Of a DNA stretch of 64,000 bases, positions 36,914-45,909 are shown piece by piece. The stretch covers positions 1 to 64,000 of the forward strand of contig MTMF02000008.1 in the NCBI GenBank assembly GCA_002011125.2, given 5' to 3'. How positions within the stretch are numbered: the stretch's first letter is position 1; every line of letters begins with the position of its first letter. Made by a program: the position numbers and the translations under genes. Source of the DNA: Candidatus Hydrothermarchaeum profundi (GTDB taxonomy: Archaea > Hydrothermarchaeota > Hydrothermarchaeia > Hydrothermarchaeales > Hydrothermarchaeaceae). The notes under the pieces were generated by a model. That model ran no database searches, had not been told where the DNA came from, and saw only the letters and a list, made by a program, of their open reading frames with translations.

Positions 36914-37825
36914 ATGGAGATAAAATATGACTCTAGGCTTGTGGAGAATGTTGTAGTAGAAATAATTCGTCGAAAGGAAAAAGAGGGAGATTATGAACTT
37001 AGTGAATATTATCATCGAATCGCGGACCAAATTTACGATGCTCCAAAAAAAGATAGAGAAGATGAATTTAAAAAACTTCATCTAAGCATTTTCATGCGAT
37101 TAGGCTTAAATGAGGTTATAAACGAAGTAGTTGGAGAATTTCCGCAGTTGAGCAAAATAGATGAAATGGTGATATTGGAGGCTAATACCACAGAGGAAGC
37201 AGATTTACTAGTTAGTGAGAAAGGACAAAAAAGAATAGTAATAAAACTTCCTCCAGAAGGATTTCTCAGTTCACATCTTCTTTCTAGGTTTATGCGTCAT
37301 GAACTTATGCATATATCGGATATCCTTGATGAGGAGTTCGGTTATAAAAAAGAAAAATTTTCTAATTCTTTAGCAAATGAAATCGTGATTAAAGAGAAAT
37401 ATAAGTTACTCTGGGATATTTATGTAGACTCTCGTTTAATCTCATGTGGAAAAGAAACGATAGCTGATAAAAGTTTACGATATAAGGAATTCAATAAGAT
37501 TTTTCAAAAAATTCCAGAGGAGTACAGAGAAAGAGTCTTTAACTCTCTTTGGAATTCTAAGAAGTTAACTCATAATGAAATCTTAAGTTTATCGAAAGAA
37601 CCGCGGAAACTCCTTGAAAGGTCTGGTATAAGTTCCAAGGGAATTCTCTTAAGAGGTACACCATGTCCCCTCTGCGGATTTCCCACATATAATTGGTTTG
37701 AAAATCTAAGCGAATTTCGAGATGTTATAGCTGCTATAAAAGAAGACTTTCCGGAGTGGGACCAGGATGATGGAGCTTGTGATAGATGCGTGGAATTGTA
37801 TAGTTTGCAAGTTAGGGGGTTCTAA
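36914..37825 (+). CDS. HExxH putative metalloprotein with C-terminal zinc ribbon
   Basis: 303 aa from ATG 36914 (GGTGATAAAG just before it); the track start at 36881 overlaps the chaperone. I do not know the family. A zincin-like HExxH motif lies in RFMRHELMHISDILDEEFGY, and the C-terminus has two CxxC knuckles (CPLCGFP ... ACDRCVEL). No signal peptide, so it is cytoplasmic. Its position between the chaperone and the catalytic subunit suggests a dedicated maturation factor, perhaps proteolytic or metal-handling; this is inference. The third metal ligand expected in a zincin cannot be assigned. Confidence 0.6.
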   Translation: MEIKYDSRLVENVVVEIIRRKEKEGDYELSEYYHRIADQIYDAPKKDREDEFKKLHLSIFMRLGLNEVINEVVGEFPQLSKIDEMVILEANTTEEADLLVSEKGQKRIVIKLPPEGFLSSHLLSRFMRHELMHISDILDEEFGYKKEKFSNSLANEIVIKEKYKLLWDIYVDSRLISCGKETIADKSLRYKEFNKIFQKIPEEYRERVFNSLWNSKKLTHNEILSLSKEPRKLLERSGISSKGILLRGTPCPLCGFPTYNWFENLSEFRDVIAAIKEDFPEWDQDDGACDRCVELYSLQVRGF

Positions 37826-37848
37826 AGTTGAAAAAGGAGGCTAAAGAA

Positions 37849-40800
37849 ATGGCATTAACTAGAAGAAAATTTTTAAAGATGAGTGTAGCAACCGCTGCAG
37901 CAGCTATGGGATTAGGGAAAAAAGGGCTATCTTTAACCATTCTTGAACCTGTACGGGTTGATAATCCATTAGAGTCTTATCCAGATAGAAACTGGGAGAA
38001 AGTTTACCTTGATCAATATAAATATGATTCTACCTTCACCTACATATGTTCTCCAAATGACACTCATGCTTGCAGAGTTAAAGCCTTCGTTAGAAATGGA
38101 GTGATAGTGAGGGTAGAGCAAAACTATGACGTGCAGAAATATAAGGATCTATATGGAAATCAAGCAACAGTGCATTGGAATCCTAGAATGTGTCTCAAAG
38201 GATACACATTTCACCGCAAGGTATATGGGCCCTATCGCCTTAAAAAGCCCTTGATAAGGAAAGGGTGGAAGGAGTGGGCGGACGATGGTTTTCCTGAACT
38301 TACTCCAGAGAATAAGAAAAAATATAAATTTGATTCTAGGGGAACTGATGAACTTCTTCAGATAGACTGGGAAAGCGCATTTGAATATGCAGCTAGGGGG
38401 ATCATAGCCATAGCAAAGAGATACAGCGGGGAAGAAGGAGCTAAAAAATTATTAGCTCAAGGATATGCACCAGAAATGGTAAAGGAGATGGGGGGGGCTG
38501 GAACTAGGACTATAAAATGTCGTGGAGGAATGGGTCTTTTAGGCGCCATAGGAAAATACGGGATGTATAGGTTTTCCAACATGTTGGCATTACTGGATTC
38601 TCATATTCGGGGCGTCGGTCCAGATGAAGCCAAAGGCGGACGCAATTGGGATAATTATACATGGCATGGTGATCAGGCTCCTGGTCATCCGTGGGTACAT
38701 GGTTTGCAGACAAGTGAATGTGATTTCAATGACTTGAGAAATTCAAAGCTTCACATAGCTGTTGGTAAAAACCTAGTAGAAAATAAAATGCCTGAATCTC
38801 ATTTCTTCATAGAACTAATCGAACGAGGTGCCAAGGTCGTTGTTATATCACCGGACTATTGTGCTCCTAATACAAAAGCAGATTATTGGATACCAGTGAG
38901 ACCTAATTCAGACACGGCTTTATTCTTAGGGATTACTAAAATATTGATGGATAACAAGTGGTATGATGAAAAATTTGTTAAAAAATTCACTGACTTCCCG
39001 TTGCTTGTTAGAACTGATACACTAAAGAGGCTGAGAGCTGACGAGGTATTTCCAAATTATGTGAACCAAGATATTTCCAATGGCGTAATGATGAGGGTCA
39101 TGGGGTTAACAAAGGAACAAAGGGATAAAATAGGAGATAGAGTGATATGGGACAAAAATACTAATGGACTCAAAGCCATATCCCCTGAGGACGTGGGTAA
39201 AAAACTTGAAGAGAAAAACATCGATCCTGACTTAGAGTGGAAGGGCAAGGTAAAACTCGTTGATGGATCTGAAGTAGAAGTAATGACTCTCTGGGAGATG
39301 TACAAAGTTCATTTAAGAGACTATGATATCGATACAGTAGCTGAAATAACACAAGCCCCAAAAGATCTAATTATGAAATTAGCAAAGGACATTGCTACAA
39401 TTAAGCCTGTGGCTATACATGTTGGTGAAGGAATAAATCATTGGTTCCATGCAACAGAGGTCAATAGAGCTACATATCTCCCTCTTATGTTAACAGGTAA
39501 TATAGGAATCCATGGTGCAGGAAGTCATACTTGGGCAGGAAATTACAAGGCAGCTTTATGGCAGGGAAGTTCATGGTCTGGTCCTGGATTTCTTGGTTGG
39601 ATTAAAGAAGATCCGTTTAATCCTAACTTAGATCCTAATGCAAAGGCAAAGGACTTAAAAATAAGGGGCACCGTCAAGGGAGAGGCAATTGCTTATTGGA
39701 ACCATGGCGACACACCTCTGGTAGTAGAGACACCGAAATATGGTAGGAAAGTGTTTACAGGCAAAACAGCTATGCCTACGCCAACAAAGGTTATCTGGAC
39801 TACAAATGTCAATTTGTTAAACAACGCAAAACACGCCTATGACATGCTTTTCAATGTAAATAATAATGTTGAGCTTATAATGCAAAATGAGATTATAATG
39901 ACCTCTAGTGTAGAATACGGAGATATAACTTTTCCAGCTAACTCTTGGGTTGAATCACAGGCATATGAGGTACATGTAAGTTGTTCTAATCCTTTTCTAC
40001 AAATTTGGAAAGGAGGAATAAAGCCCCTCTATGATTCTAAGGACGATGTCAGAATATTAGCAGAGGTAGCTAGGGCAATTGGCCGAGAACTTAATGACAA
40101 GCGCTTCGAAGATTACTGGAAGTTTGCACTAGAGGGGAGGGAAGAGGTATATATAAATCGCTTACTTGACGGTTCTGCAACAACCCATGGATATACAGTG
40201 GAGGATATCATAGCAGGAAAATATGGAGAGCCTGGAGCAGCTTTAATGTTATTTAGGACTTATCCTAGAGTTGCATTTTATGAACAAATTCATGATAGCT
40301 GGCCATTTTACACGGATACAGGAAGGCTACATGCCTACTCAGATATCCCAGAAGCAATTGAATATGGAGAAAATTTTGTGGTACATAGAGAAGGACCAGA
40401 AGCAACCCCATATCAACCAAATGTAATAGTAAGCAATAACCCCTATATTCGTCCTGATGATTACGGCTTGCCTGACGATGCTAAACACTGGGATGAGCGC
40501 ACAGTGTTGAATAAAAAGATGCCATGGAGTAAAGTAAAAAACACAAAGAACTTCCTCTGGGAAAAAGGCTATAAATTTTATTGCATTACCCCCAAGACTC
40601 GACATCGTGTGCATTCTTCGTGGAGTGATGTTGACTGGCATATGATATGGGATTCTAACTTTGGGGATCCTTATAGGATGGATAAACGAACTCCTGGTGT
40701 TGGCGAACATCAGATCCATATTAATCCTATTGCTGCTAGGGACTTGGGATTAAATGATGGAGACTATGTTTATGTGGACGCTAATCCAGCGGACCGACCA

Positions 40801-41295
40801 TATCGTGGTGCTAAAAGCAATGACCCAAGATATAGGGTGGCGAGAGCCATGCTCAGAGTTAAGTATAACCCTGCGTTTCCTTATCACTTTACAATGATGA
40901 AGCATGGAGCTTTTATAGCTACCGAAAAAAGCGTGGATGCTCATGAAACTCGCAGCGATGGACGTGCCTTATCCAAGGGCACTGGATATCAGGCAAACTT
41001 CAGATATGGTAGCCATCAAAGTATTACTCGCGACTGGTCAATGCCGATGCATCAGACCGATTCTCTTTTCCATAAAAAGAAGGCCGTTATGGGTTTCATG
41101 TTTGGTAGCGAGTCTGATAATCACGCTATAAATACAGTTCCAAAAGAGACCTTAGTGAAAATATCTAAAGCAGAAGACGGAGGTCTAGGTGGAATAGGAA
41201 TCTGGGAACCAGCTACTACAGGTTTTTCTCCAGCTAATGAGAGTGAGTTTATGAAAAAATACTTGAGGGGGGATCTAATAAATGTTAAGAGGTGA
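37849..41295 (+). CDS. Molybdopterin catalytic alpha subunit, NXR/periplasmic nitrate reductase type
   Basis: 1148 aa from ATG 37849 (AAGGAGG 8 nt upstream; the track's TTG 37828 lies before it). Twin-arginine signal TRRKFLKMSVATAAAAMGLG. The FS0 region reads CSPNDTHAC (C67, D71, H73, C75) with C115 in NPRMCLKG, so an Asp sits where NarG has a Cys. Long stretches (HRVHSSWSDVDWHMIWDSNF, FRYGSHQSITRDWSMPMHQT) look like Nitrospira/anammox nitrite oxidoreductase. It therefore either reduces nitrate or oxidises nitrite outside the membrane. Direction depends on the partners; with a bc complex beside it, nitrate reduction with quinol is plausible, but the sequence alone does not decide. Confidence 0.88.
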   Translation: MALTRRKFLKMSVATAAAAMGLGKKGLSLTILEPVRVDNPLESYPDRNWEKVYLDQYKYDSTFTYICSPNDTHACRVKAFVRNGVIVRVEQNYDVQKYKDLYGNQATVHWNPRMCLKGYTFHRKVYGPYRLKKPLIRKGWKEWADDGFPELTPENKKKYKFDSRGTDELLQIDWESAFEYAARGIIAIAKRYSGEEGAKKLLAQGYAPEMVKEMGGAGTRTIKCRGGMGLLGAIGKYGMYRFSNMLALLDSHIRGVGPDEAKGGRNWDNYTWHGDQAPGHPWVHGLQTSECDFNDLRNSKLHIAVGKNLVENKMPESHFFIELIERGAKVVVISPDYCAPNTKADYWIPVRPNSDTALFLGITKILMDNKWYDEKFVKKFTDFPLLVRTDTLKRLRADEVFPNYVNQDISNGVMMRVMGLTKEQRDKIGDRVIWDKNTNGLKAISPEDVGKKLEEKNIDPDLEWKGKVKLVDGSEVEVMTLWEMYKVHLRDYDIDTVAEITQAPKDLIMKLAKDIATIKPVAIHVGEGINHWFHATEVNRATYLPLMLTGNIGIHGAGSHTWAGNYKAALWQGSSWSGPGFLGWIKEDPFNPNLDPNAKAKDLKIRGTVKGEAIAYWNHGDTPLVVETPKYGRKVFTGKTAMPTPTKVIWTTNVNLLNNAKHAYDMLFNVNNNVELIMQNEIIMTSSVEYGDITFPANSWVESQAYEVHVSCSNPFLQIWKGGIKPLYDSKDDVRILAEVARAIGRELNDKRFEDYWKFALEGREEVYINRLLDGSATTHGYTVEDIIAGKYGEPGAALMLFRTYPRVAFYEQIHDSWPFYTDTGRLHAYSDIPEAIEYGENFVVHREGPEATPYQPNVIVSNNPYIRPDDYGLPDDAKHWDERTVLNKKMPWSKVKNTKNFLWEKGYKFYCITPKTRHRVHSSWSDVDWHMIWDSNFGDPYRMDKRTPGVGEHQIHINPIAARDLGLNDGDYVYVDANPADRPYRGAKSNDPRYRVARAMLRVKYNPAFPYHFTMMKHGAFIATEKSVDAHETRSDGRALSKGTGYQANFRYGSHQSITRDWSMPMHQTDSLFHKKKAVMGFMFGSESDNHAINTVPKETLVKISKAEDGGLGGIGIWEPATTGFSPANESEFMKKYLRGDLINVKR

Positions 41296-41299
41296 ACTC

Positions 41300-42253
41300 A
41301 TGAATCGCAAGGGTATTTTAGCTTTTGGAGTCGTCTTTCTTATATCATTAACTTTAACATTTTTAAATATCAAAATTGCAAATTCTCAGGGAATTATACT
41401 TGAAGCTAAATATGTCGAGCATATCTCTATCGATAATATTAATGATCCAGTCTGGGATGAAGCAGTGCCTGTAATAGTGCCTCTTAGTGCTCAGTCGAGA
41501 ATAACAGCTCCGCGGGGAGGTGGAGCAATTAAATCCCTAACTGCTAGAGCACTTCATGATGGAGAGGCGATATATCTTAAACTCACTTGGAAAGATGATA
41601 CTGAAGATGTAAGCTTTTTGAGACAAGAAGATTTCAGAGATTCTGTCGCGGTTCAATTTCCAGTGAAATTAGATAATGGAAAGTTACCTTCTGTGTGTAT
41701 GGGACAACTTGGAGCAGCTGGCAACATATGGCATTGGAAGGCAGATTGGAACGAGGAATACTTAAATGGGTTCAAAGATATTGATAATGTGTATCCAAAT
41801 ATGATGGTGAATTTTTATCCAAGAGAAGAAGAGGAGATATTCTATCCTGCAAAATCTGTCGGAAATCTTTATTCTGTAGATAAACGGACAACCCCTGTTG
41901 AAAATCTAATTTCTACTGAATACGGTACAATAACTCCCTCAGCTGAACAGAATGTAATAGGAAAGGGAGAGTGGAAAAATGGAGAATGGACTGTTGTTAT
42001 GAGTCGATCCTTTACGACACCTTACGAAAGCGATGCACAATTTGGAGTGGGAAAGAGAACAGCTATCTCCTTTGCAGCATGGGACGGCTCTGCTGGGGAA
42101 AGAGATGGCTTGAAGTCTACGTCTACATGGATAGACCTTGAGATATCTGAACCCCTACCACAAAAATCTCCTTTGGATACGATAGTCGTATTTACACTAT
42201 TTGCAGCGATTGTGATTTTTGTTGTATTTATAATAATTAGAACTGTTACATGA
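41300..42253 (+). CDS. Heme-binding gamma subunit (ethylbenzene dehydrogenase/NxrC-like)
   Basis: About 317 aa from ATG 41300 (AGAGGTGA precedes it; the track start 41282 is inside the alpha gene). Signal peptide (GILAFGVVFLISLTLTFL), an EbdC/NxrC-type beta domain (NDPVWDEAVPVIVPL, RALHDGEAIYLKLTWKDDTE, AWDGSAGERDG) and a C-terminal membrane helix (TIVVFTLFAAIVIFVVFIII). Members bind one heme b by Met and Lys and carry electrons between the FeS subunit and a cytochrome c. It completes the alpha-beta-gamma enzyme. Confidence 0.88.
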   Translation: MNRKGILAFGVVFLISLTLTFLNIKIANSQGIILEAKYVEHISIDNINDPVWDEAVPVIVPLSAQSRITAPRGGGAIKSLTARALHDGEAIYLKLTWKDDTEDVSFLRQEDFRDSVAVQFPVKLDNGKLPSVCMGQLGAAGNIWHWKADWNEEYLNGFKDIDNVYPNMMVNFYPREEEEIFYPAKSVGNLYSVDKRTTPVENLISTEYGTITPSAEQNVIGKGEWKNGEWTVVMSRSFTTPYESDAQFGVGKRTAISFAAWDGSAGERDGLKSTSTWIDLEISEPLPQKSPLDTIVVFTLFAAIVIFVVFIIIRTVT

Positions 42254-42262
42254 GGAAGGAAC

Positions 42263-42505
42263 ATGGTTGATGAAAAAAGTGTAGCTGAAATTTTACATAA
42301 GGAGTTCTCAGGGATAGTGGATGAAGATAAGATAAATAAAATTGCTAAGCAAATTGTTGAGTTAGAAGAAGAATGGGAAGAACTTAAGATAGTTGATAAA
42401 GAAATGGGCTGGCGGTTTTCAGTTCAATGCCCAGATATATGTTATCTTGGAGAAAAAGCTAAGGAGGGTGATGTGTTTAAAATTTTAAGAAAAAAGAGAA
42501 AGTAA
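42263..42505 (+). CDS. Small acidic hypothetical protein after NXR-like gamma gene
   Basis: 80 aa, soluble, helical (EILHKEFSGIVDEDKINKIAKQIVELEEEWEEL) with two Cys near the C-terminus (VQCPDICYLG). The ATG has AGGAAGGAAC directly upstream. Not recognised. It is 9 bp behind the gamma subunit and likely in the same operon, so an assembly or regulatory role is possible. Confidence 0.55.
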   Translation: MVDEKSVAEILHKEFSGIVDEDKINKIAKQIVELEEEWEELKIVDKEMGWRFSVQCPDICYLGEKAKEGDVFKILRKKRK

Positions 42506-42547
42506 AATATTCTCCTCTTATTTCAAAGGTAGGAACTCTGCAGGGGT

Positions 42548-43315
42548 GTGATAAAGATATATTTAAGCCGTTCATGTGTTACATTATTTATTGTTGGCAT
42601 TGTTATTAGTGCCATATTTGGGTATTCTGTAAGTTATAGTGAGGTCTCTTCTATAAAACAAGAGATGGAAAAAGTGAAAGCTGAAAATAGAGAACTCGAA
42701 GCAAGGATACAGGCCGGATTCAGAGTTTTTTCGGAGTTAGAGAGAATGTCGTATACCCTCAGCCAGATAAGAGTGGCTCTTTTATTGGGTGACTATGAAG
42801 TAGCTACTTTTAGGGCTAATCAATTTAAGGAATCTGCGACAGGACTTTCTAAATATTTAAAACCTGAATATACTACTACCCTGGAGGAGCTAGTAGATGG
42901 GTTAATTGTTGCTATAGAGGAGGGAAATGAAGAAGCAATTGAGGAGAGATCTAGAGCTCTCTTTCTCCTAGTGCAAATATTAGAGTCAGAATTTGGTGTT
43001 AGAGAAGACGTAGAGTTAATAGGGGAGATAGATATCAAGAATAATATGAGAAGGATGAATCATGAACTTGCTAGAATACTCTCTGCTTTGGATGAGGATA
43101 ACTATAACATGACAAAAGAGGCGTTTAATGATTTCAAAAAAATATATATGGCTTTATCTGAAACAACTCCTGAAGCATGGGATCCTTATTTTAGAACTGA
43201 TATTGTATTTGAAATTGAAAAAAGCATTATAGAAAAAGACAAAAATAATTCATTAGAAGCTCTTAATAAACTTTCAGAAAAGAGTTGTGATAAGTGTCAT
43301 ACAAAATATCGTTGA
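42548..43315 (+). CDS. Membrane-anchored class-II-like monoheme cytochrome c
   Basis: 255 aa. An N-terminal membrane helix (SCVTLFIVGIVISAIFGYSV), a coiled coil (SSIKQEMEKVKAENRELEARI), a long helical body and a single C-terminal heme motif CDKCHTKYR. The C-terminal heme on a helical bundle is the pattern of cytochrome c' (class II). It starts at GTG with a ribosome site at AAAGGTAGGAAC about 12 nt before. It could shuttle electrons for the neighbouring reductase or bind NO. The identity is based on layout only. Confidence 0.65.
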   Translation: MIKIYLSRSCVTLFIVGIVISAIFGYSVSYSEVSSIKQEMEKVKAENRELEARIQAGFRVFSELERMSYTLSQIRVALLLGDYEVATFRANQFKESATGLSKYLKPEYTTTLEELVDGLIVAIEEGNEEAIEERSRALFLLVQILESEFGVREDVELIGEIDIKNNMRRMNHELARILSALDEDNYNMTKEAFNDFKKIYMALSETTPEAWDPYFRTDIVFEIEKSIIEKDKNNSLEALNKLSEKSCDKCHTKYR

Positions 43316-43347
43316 CTCATATTCCTTGGCATAAATGATAAAAAGTG

Positions 43348-43908
43348 ATGGAAATTAAGGCGACAGAGCAATTAAAAGAAGAACATAAGGTTATTAAACT
43401 GATGTTGCAGGTTTTAATAAAGATTTGTGAAAAACTAGAGTCGGGTGAAAAGGTTCCTATAGAACACCTTAATAAAATAGTGGATTTTATTAGAACATTT
43501 GCGGATAAATGTCATCATGGAAAGGAAGAAGACCTCCTTTTTCCGGCAATGGAAAAATCCGGCGTGCCTAGAGAGGAGGGTCCGATTGGCGTAATGTTGG
43601 CGGAGCATGATAATGGGCGGAAATATGTTAAGAATATGGATGAGGCTATTTCTAGATATGGGAGAGGGGATAATACTGCGATACCTGACATAATAGCGAA
43701 TGCAGAGGGATACATCAATCTTCTAGCTCAGCACATTGAGAAGGAAGACAATATACTTTACAAATTAGCAGATATGCATCTCCCCATGGAGAGGCAGGAA
43801 GAATTACTCAAAGAATTCGAAAAAATTGAGCGGGAAAGAATTGGTATTGGGAAGCATGAGGAATTTCACGAATTAATACATCAATTAAGGGATATATACT
43901 TACAATAA
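43348..43908 (+). CDS. Hemerythrin-like HHE protein
   Basis: About 186 aa. Hemerythrin pattern: EEHKVIKLMLQVL, then TFADKCHHGKEEDLLFPAME (H..H..E), then MLAEHDNGRKYVK and LLAQHIEKEDNILYKLAD. The His and carboxylate ligands for a di-iron site are all present. Such proteins handle O2, NO or iron, and in nitrogen-oxide respirers they are often coexpressed with nitrate systems. It begins at ATG 43348 or GTG 43345. Confidence 0.88.
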   Translation: MEIKATEQLKEEHKVIKLMLQVLIKICEKLESGEKVPIEHLNKIVDFIRTFADKCHHGKEEDLLFPAMEKSGVPREEGPIGVMLAEHDNGRKYVKNMDEAISRYGRGDNTAIPDIIANAEGYINLLAQHIEKEDNILYKLADMHLPMERQEELLKEFEKIERERIGIGKHEEFHELIHQLRDIYLQ

Positions 43909-43950
43909 CTTTTAAGATTATATTTTAAGTAGTTAATAATATGTATTATC

Positions 43951-43964
43951 ACCGACATGTCGGT
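43951..43964. promoter_or_regulatory. 14-bp palindrome covering the PadR start codon
   Basis: ACCGACATGTCGGT is perfectly self-complementary, and the ATG of the PadR gene is inside it. A TATA-like TTATATTTTA lies about 30-35 bp before the ATG, so the transcript would be nearly leaderless and the palindrome would sit at the start site. This is a good position for autorepression. Confidence 0.55.
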
Positions 43965-44298
43965 TAACACACACAAAGGAATCGAGTTGGGCATGCTTCA
44001 AATGCAGATTTTATGGCTTTTATGGCGGGAGCCCACTCATGGTTATGAGTTAATGAAAAGACTTGATAAAATAAAGAATAGCAAAGTAGAGCAGGGGACT
44101 CTTTATCCAGCGCTTCAAAAATTGGAAGAGAATAATCTTATAAGAGTTAAAAGGGTAGGGGAGCGGGGTAAAAAGATATACGAACTCACTAGCAGGGGGG
44201 AGGAGATTATGATAAAAACATGTGAAGAATTCTCAAAAACTTTTTCGGGGATTTTTAGTGATTTTGTATGTAAAACATGTAAAACAGAGGTGAGATAA
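43957..44298 (+). CDS. PadR-family transcription regulator
   Basis: 113 aa. Winged helix typical of PadR: HGYELMKRLDKI, then VEQGTLYPALQKLEENNLIR and GKKIYELTSRGEE. The C-terminal helix is short and ends in a cysteine pair FVCKTCKTEV, perhaps redox or metal sensing. Its stop overlaps the nifS/iscS-like ATG by one base (TAATG), so the two are coupled. It probably controls the Fe-S assembly genes behind it. Confidence 0.88.
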   Translation: MSVNTHKGIELGMLQMQILWLLWREPTHGYELMKRLDKIKNSKVEQGTLYPALQKLEENNLIRVKRVGERGKKIYELTSRGEEIMIKTCEEFSKTFSGIFSDFVCKTCKTEVR

Positions 44299-45503
44299 TG
44301 AGGAGAGTGTATATGGATCATGCGGCGACTACACCTGTAGACCCCCGAGTTATGGAAGCAATGAAACCTTTTTTCTCAGAGAAATATGGTAACCCGTCTT
44401 CACTTTATAGTTTTGCTCAGGAAGCAAAAAAAGCGATGGAGGAGGCGAGAGAAAAGATAGCTGACCTAATTAACTCATCTTCCTCTGAAGTTATATTCAC
44501 ATCCGGTGGCACAGAGTCGGACAACTTGGCTATAAAAGGGGTTGCTTTTGCTAACAAGAAAAAGGGTAAACATATAATAACTTCATCTATAGAGCATCAC
44601 GCAGTGCTCCATCCATGTGAGTGGCTTGAAAAAATGGGTTTTGAGGTAACATATTTACCAGTTGACAATAAAGGCTTTGTTTCTGTAGATAAGTTGGAAG
44701 AGGAGATTCGCAACGATACGATCTTAATTTCAATTATGCATGCTAATAATGAAATCGGAACTATTGAACCTATAGAAGAGATAGGGAAAATAGCGAAGGA
44801 AAGAGGCATATACTTCCATACCGATGCAGTTCAAACTGTAGGAAAAATACCTGTAGACGTAGAAAAAATGAATGTAGATTTATTGACTATCTCAGGTCAT
44901 AAAATGTATGGACCAAAAGGGGTTGGGGCTCTTTATGTTCGCAAAGGCACAAAAATAACTCCTTTAATACACGGAGGGGGCCATGAACGGAATCTTAGAT
45001 CAGGTACTGAGAATGTTTCTGGTATAGTAGGATTCGGAAAGGCGGCAGAACTCGCTGCTCGAGAAATGGATAAAGAAGCAAAGAGGCTGGTAAAGCTGAG
45101 GGATAGGTTAATTGAGGGCGCCTTAAAGATCGAGAACTCTTGGTTAAATGGACCAAGGAAAAGAAGGTTGCCGAATAATGTTAACATAGGCTTTAAATTC
45201 ATAGAAGGTGAATCTTTAATTTTAGAACTCGACTTTAGCGGCATTTACGCCAATACTGGAAGTGCTTGTTCCTCAAAGTCTCTTAAACCAAGCCATGTTC
45301 TAACTGCTATTGGGTTAAGACCCGAGGAAACCCACGGGTCACTACGATTTACTCTTGGTAAACAAAATTCAGATGAAGATGTGGACTATGTATTAGAAGT
45401 ACTGCCTAATGTAGTTGAGAGATTAAGAAGAATATCCCCGTTTAAAAAAGATTTTGGGGAATATGAGGAGGCTTTAGCAAAGGAACAGTCTCATAAACAC
45501 TAG
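44298..45503 (+). CDS. Cysteine desulfurase (NifS/IscS family)
   Basis: 401 aa PLP enzyme delivering sulfur from cysteine for Fe-S clusters. Features are MDHAATTPVDPRV at the start, PLP Lys in SGHKMYGPKGVGALYV, the active Cys in TGSACSSKSLKPSHVL, and HTDAVQTVGKIPVDV. GAGGTGAGATA precedes the ATG. With the scaffold genes next in line it makes up a compact ISC-type machinery that would supply the many Fe-S subunits upstream. Confidence 0.95.
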   Translation: MRRVYMDHAATTPVDPRVMEAMKPFFSEKYGNPSSLYSFAQEAKKAMEEAREKIADLINSSSSEVIFTSGGTESDNLAIKGVAFANKKKGKHIITSSIEHHAVLHPCEWLEKMGFEVTYLPVDNKGFVSVDKLEEEIRNDTILISIMHANNEIGTIEPIEEIGKIAKERGIYFHTDAVQTVGKIPVDVEKMNVDLLTISGHKMYGPKGVGALYVRKGTKITPLIHGGGHERNLRSGTENVSGIVGFGKAAELAAREMDKEAKRLVKLRDRLIEGALKIENSWLNGPRKRRLPNNVNIGFKFIEGESLILELDFSGIYANTGSACSSKSLKPSHVLTAIGLRPEETHGSLRFTLGKQNSDEDVDYVLEVLPNVVERLRRISPFKKDFGEYEEALAKEQSHKH

Positions 45504-45513
45504 GAGGAAACAT

Positions 45514-45909
45514 ATGTATAGCGACAAGTTAATAGACCATTTTCGAAATCCTAGGAACATGGGTAGAATGGAAAACCCTGATGGTATTGGAAAGGTAGGA
45601 AACCCCGTATGTGGGGATGTAATGTATCTATATATTAAGATAAAGGACAATAAGATAGACGATATCAAATTCGAGACCTTCGGATGTGCAGCGGCTATAG
45701 GTACAAGTAGTGTAATAACAGAGATGGCTAAAGGGAAAACCTTGGACGAGGCTTTAAAGATAACTAAAAAAGATGTAGTTGATGCGGTTGGAGGATTACC
45801 ACCTATCAAGATGCATTGTTCGGTATTAGCTGCTGATGCTTTACGTGCGGCAATTGAAGATTATCGTAAGAAAAAAGGTAGTGGGAATGATAAGCCAAAA
45901 GATAGTTAA
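45514..45909 (+). CDS. iscU: IscU/NifU-type Fe-S scaffold
   Basis: 131 aa with the three cluster cysteines in the normal contexts NPVCGDVMY, FGCAAAIGTSS and MHCSVLAADAL, plus the start SDKLIDHFRNPRNMG. The C-terminal tail is Lys/Asp-rich. It follows the desulfurase by 10 bp with AGGAGGAAAC as ribosome site. It assembles [2Fe-2S]/[4Fe-4S] clusters. Confidence 0.95.
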   Translation: MYSDKLIDHFRNPRNMGRMENPDGIGKVGNPVCGDVMYLYIKIKDNKIDDIKFETFGCAAAIGTSSVITEMAKGKTLDEALKITKKDVVDAVGGLPPIKMHCSVLAADALRAAIEDYRKKKGSGNDKPKDS

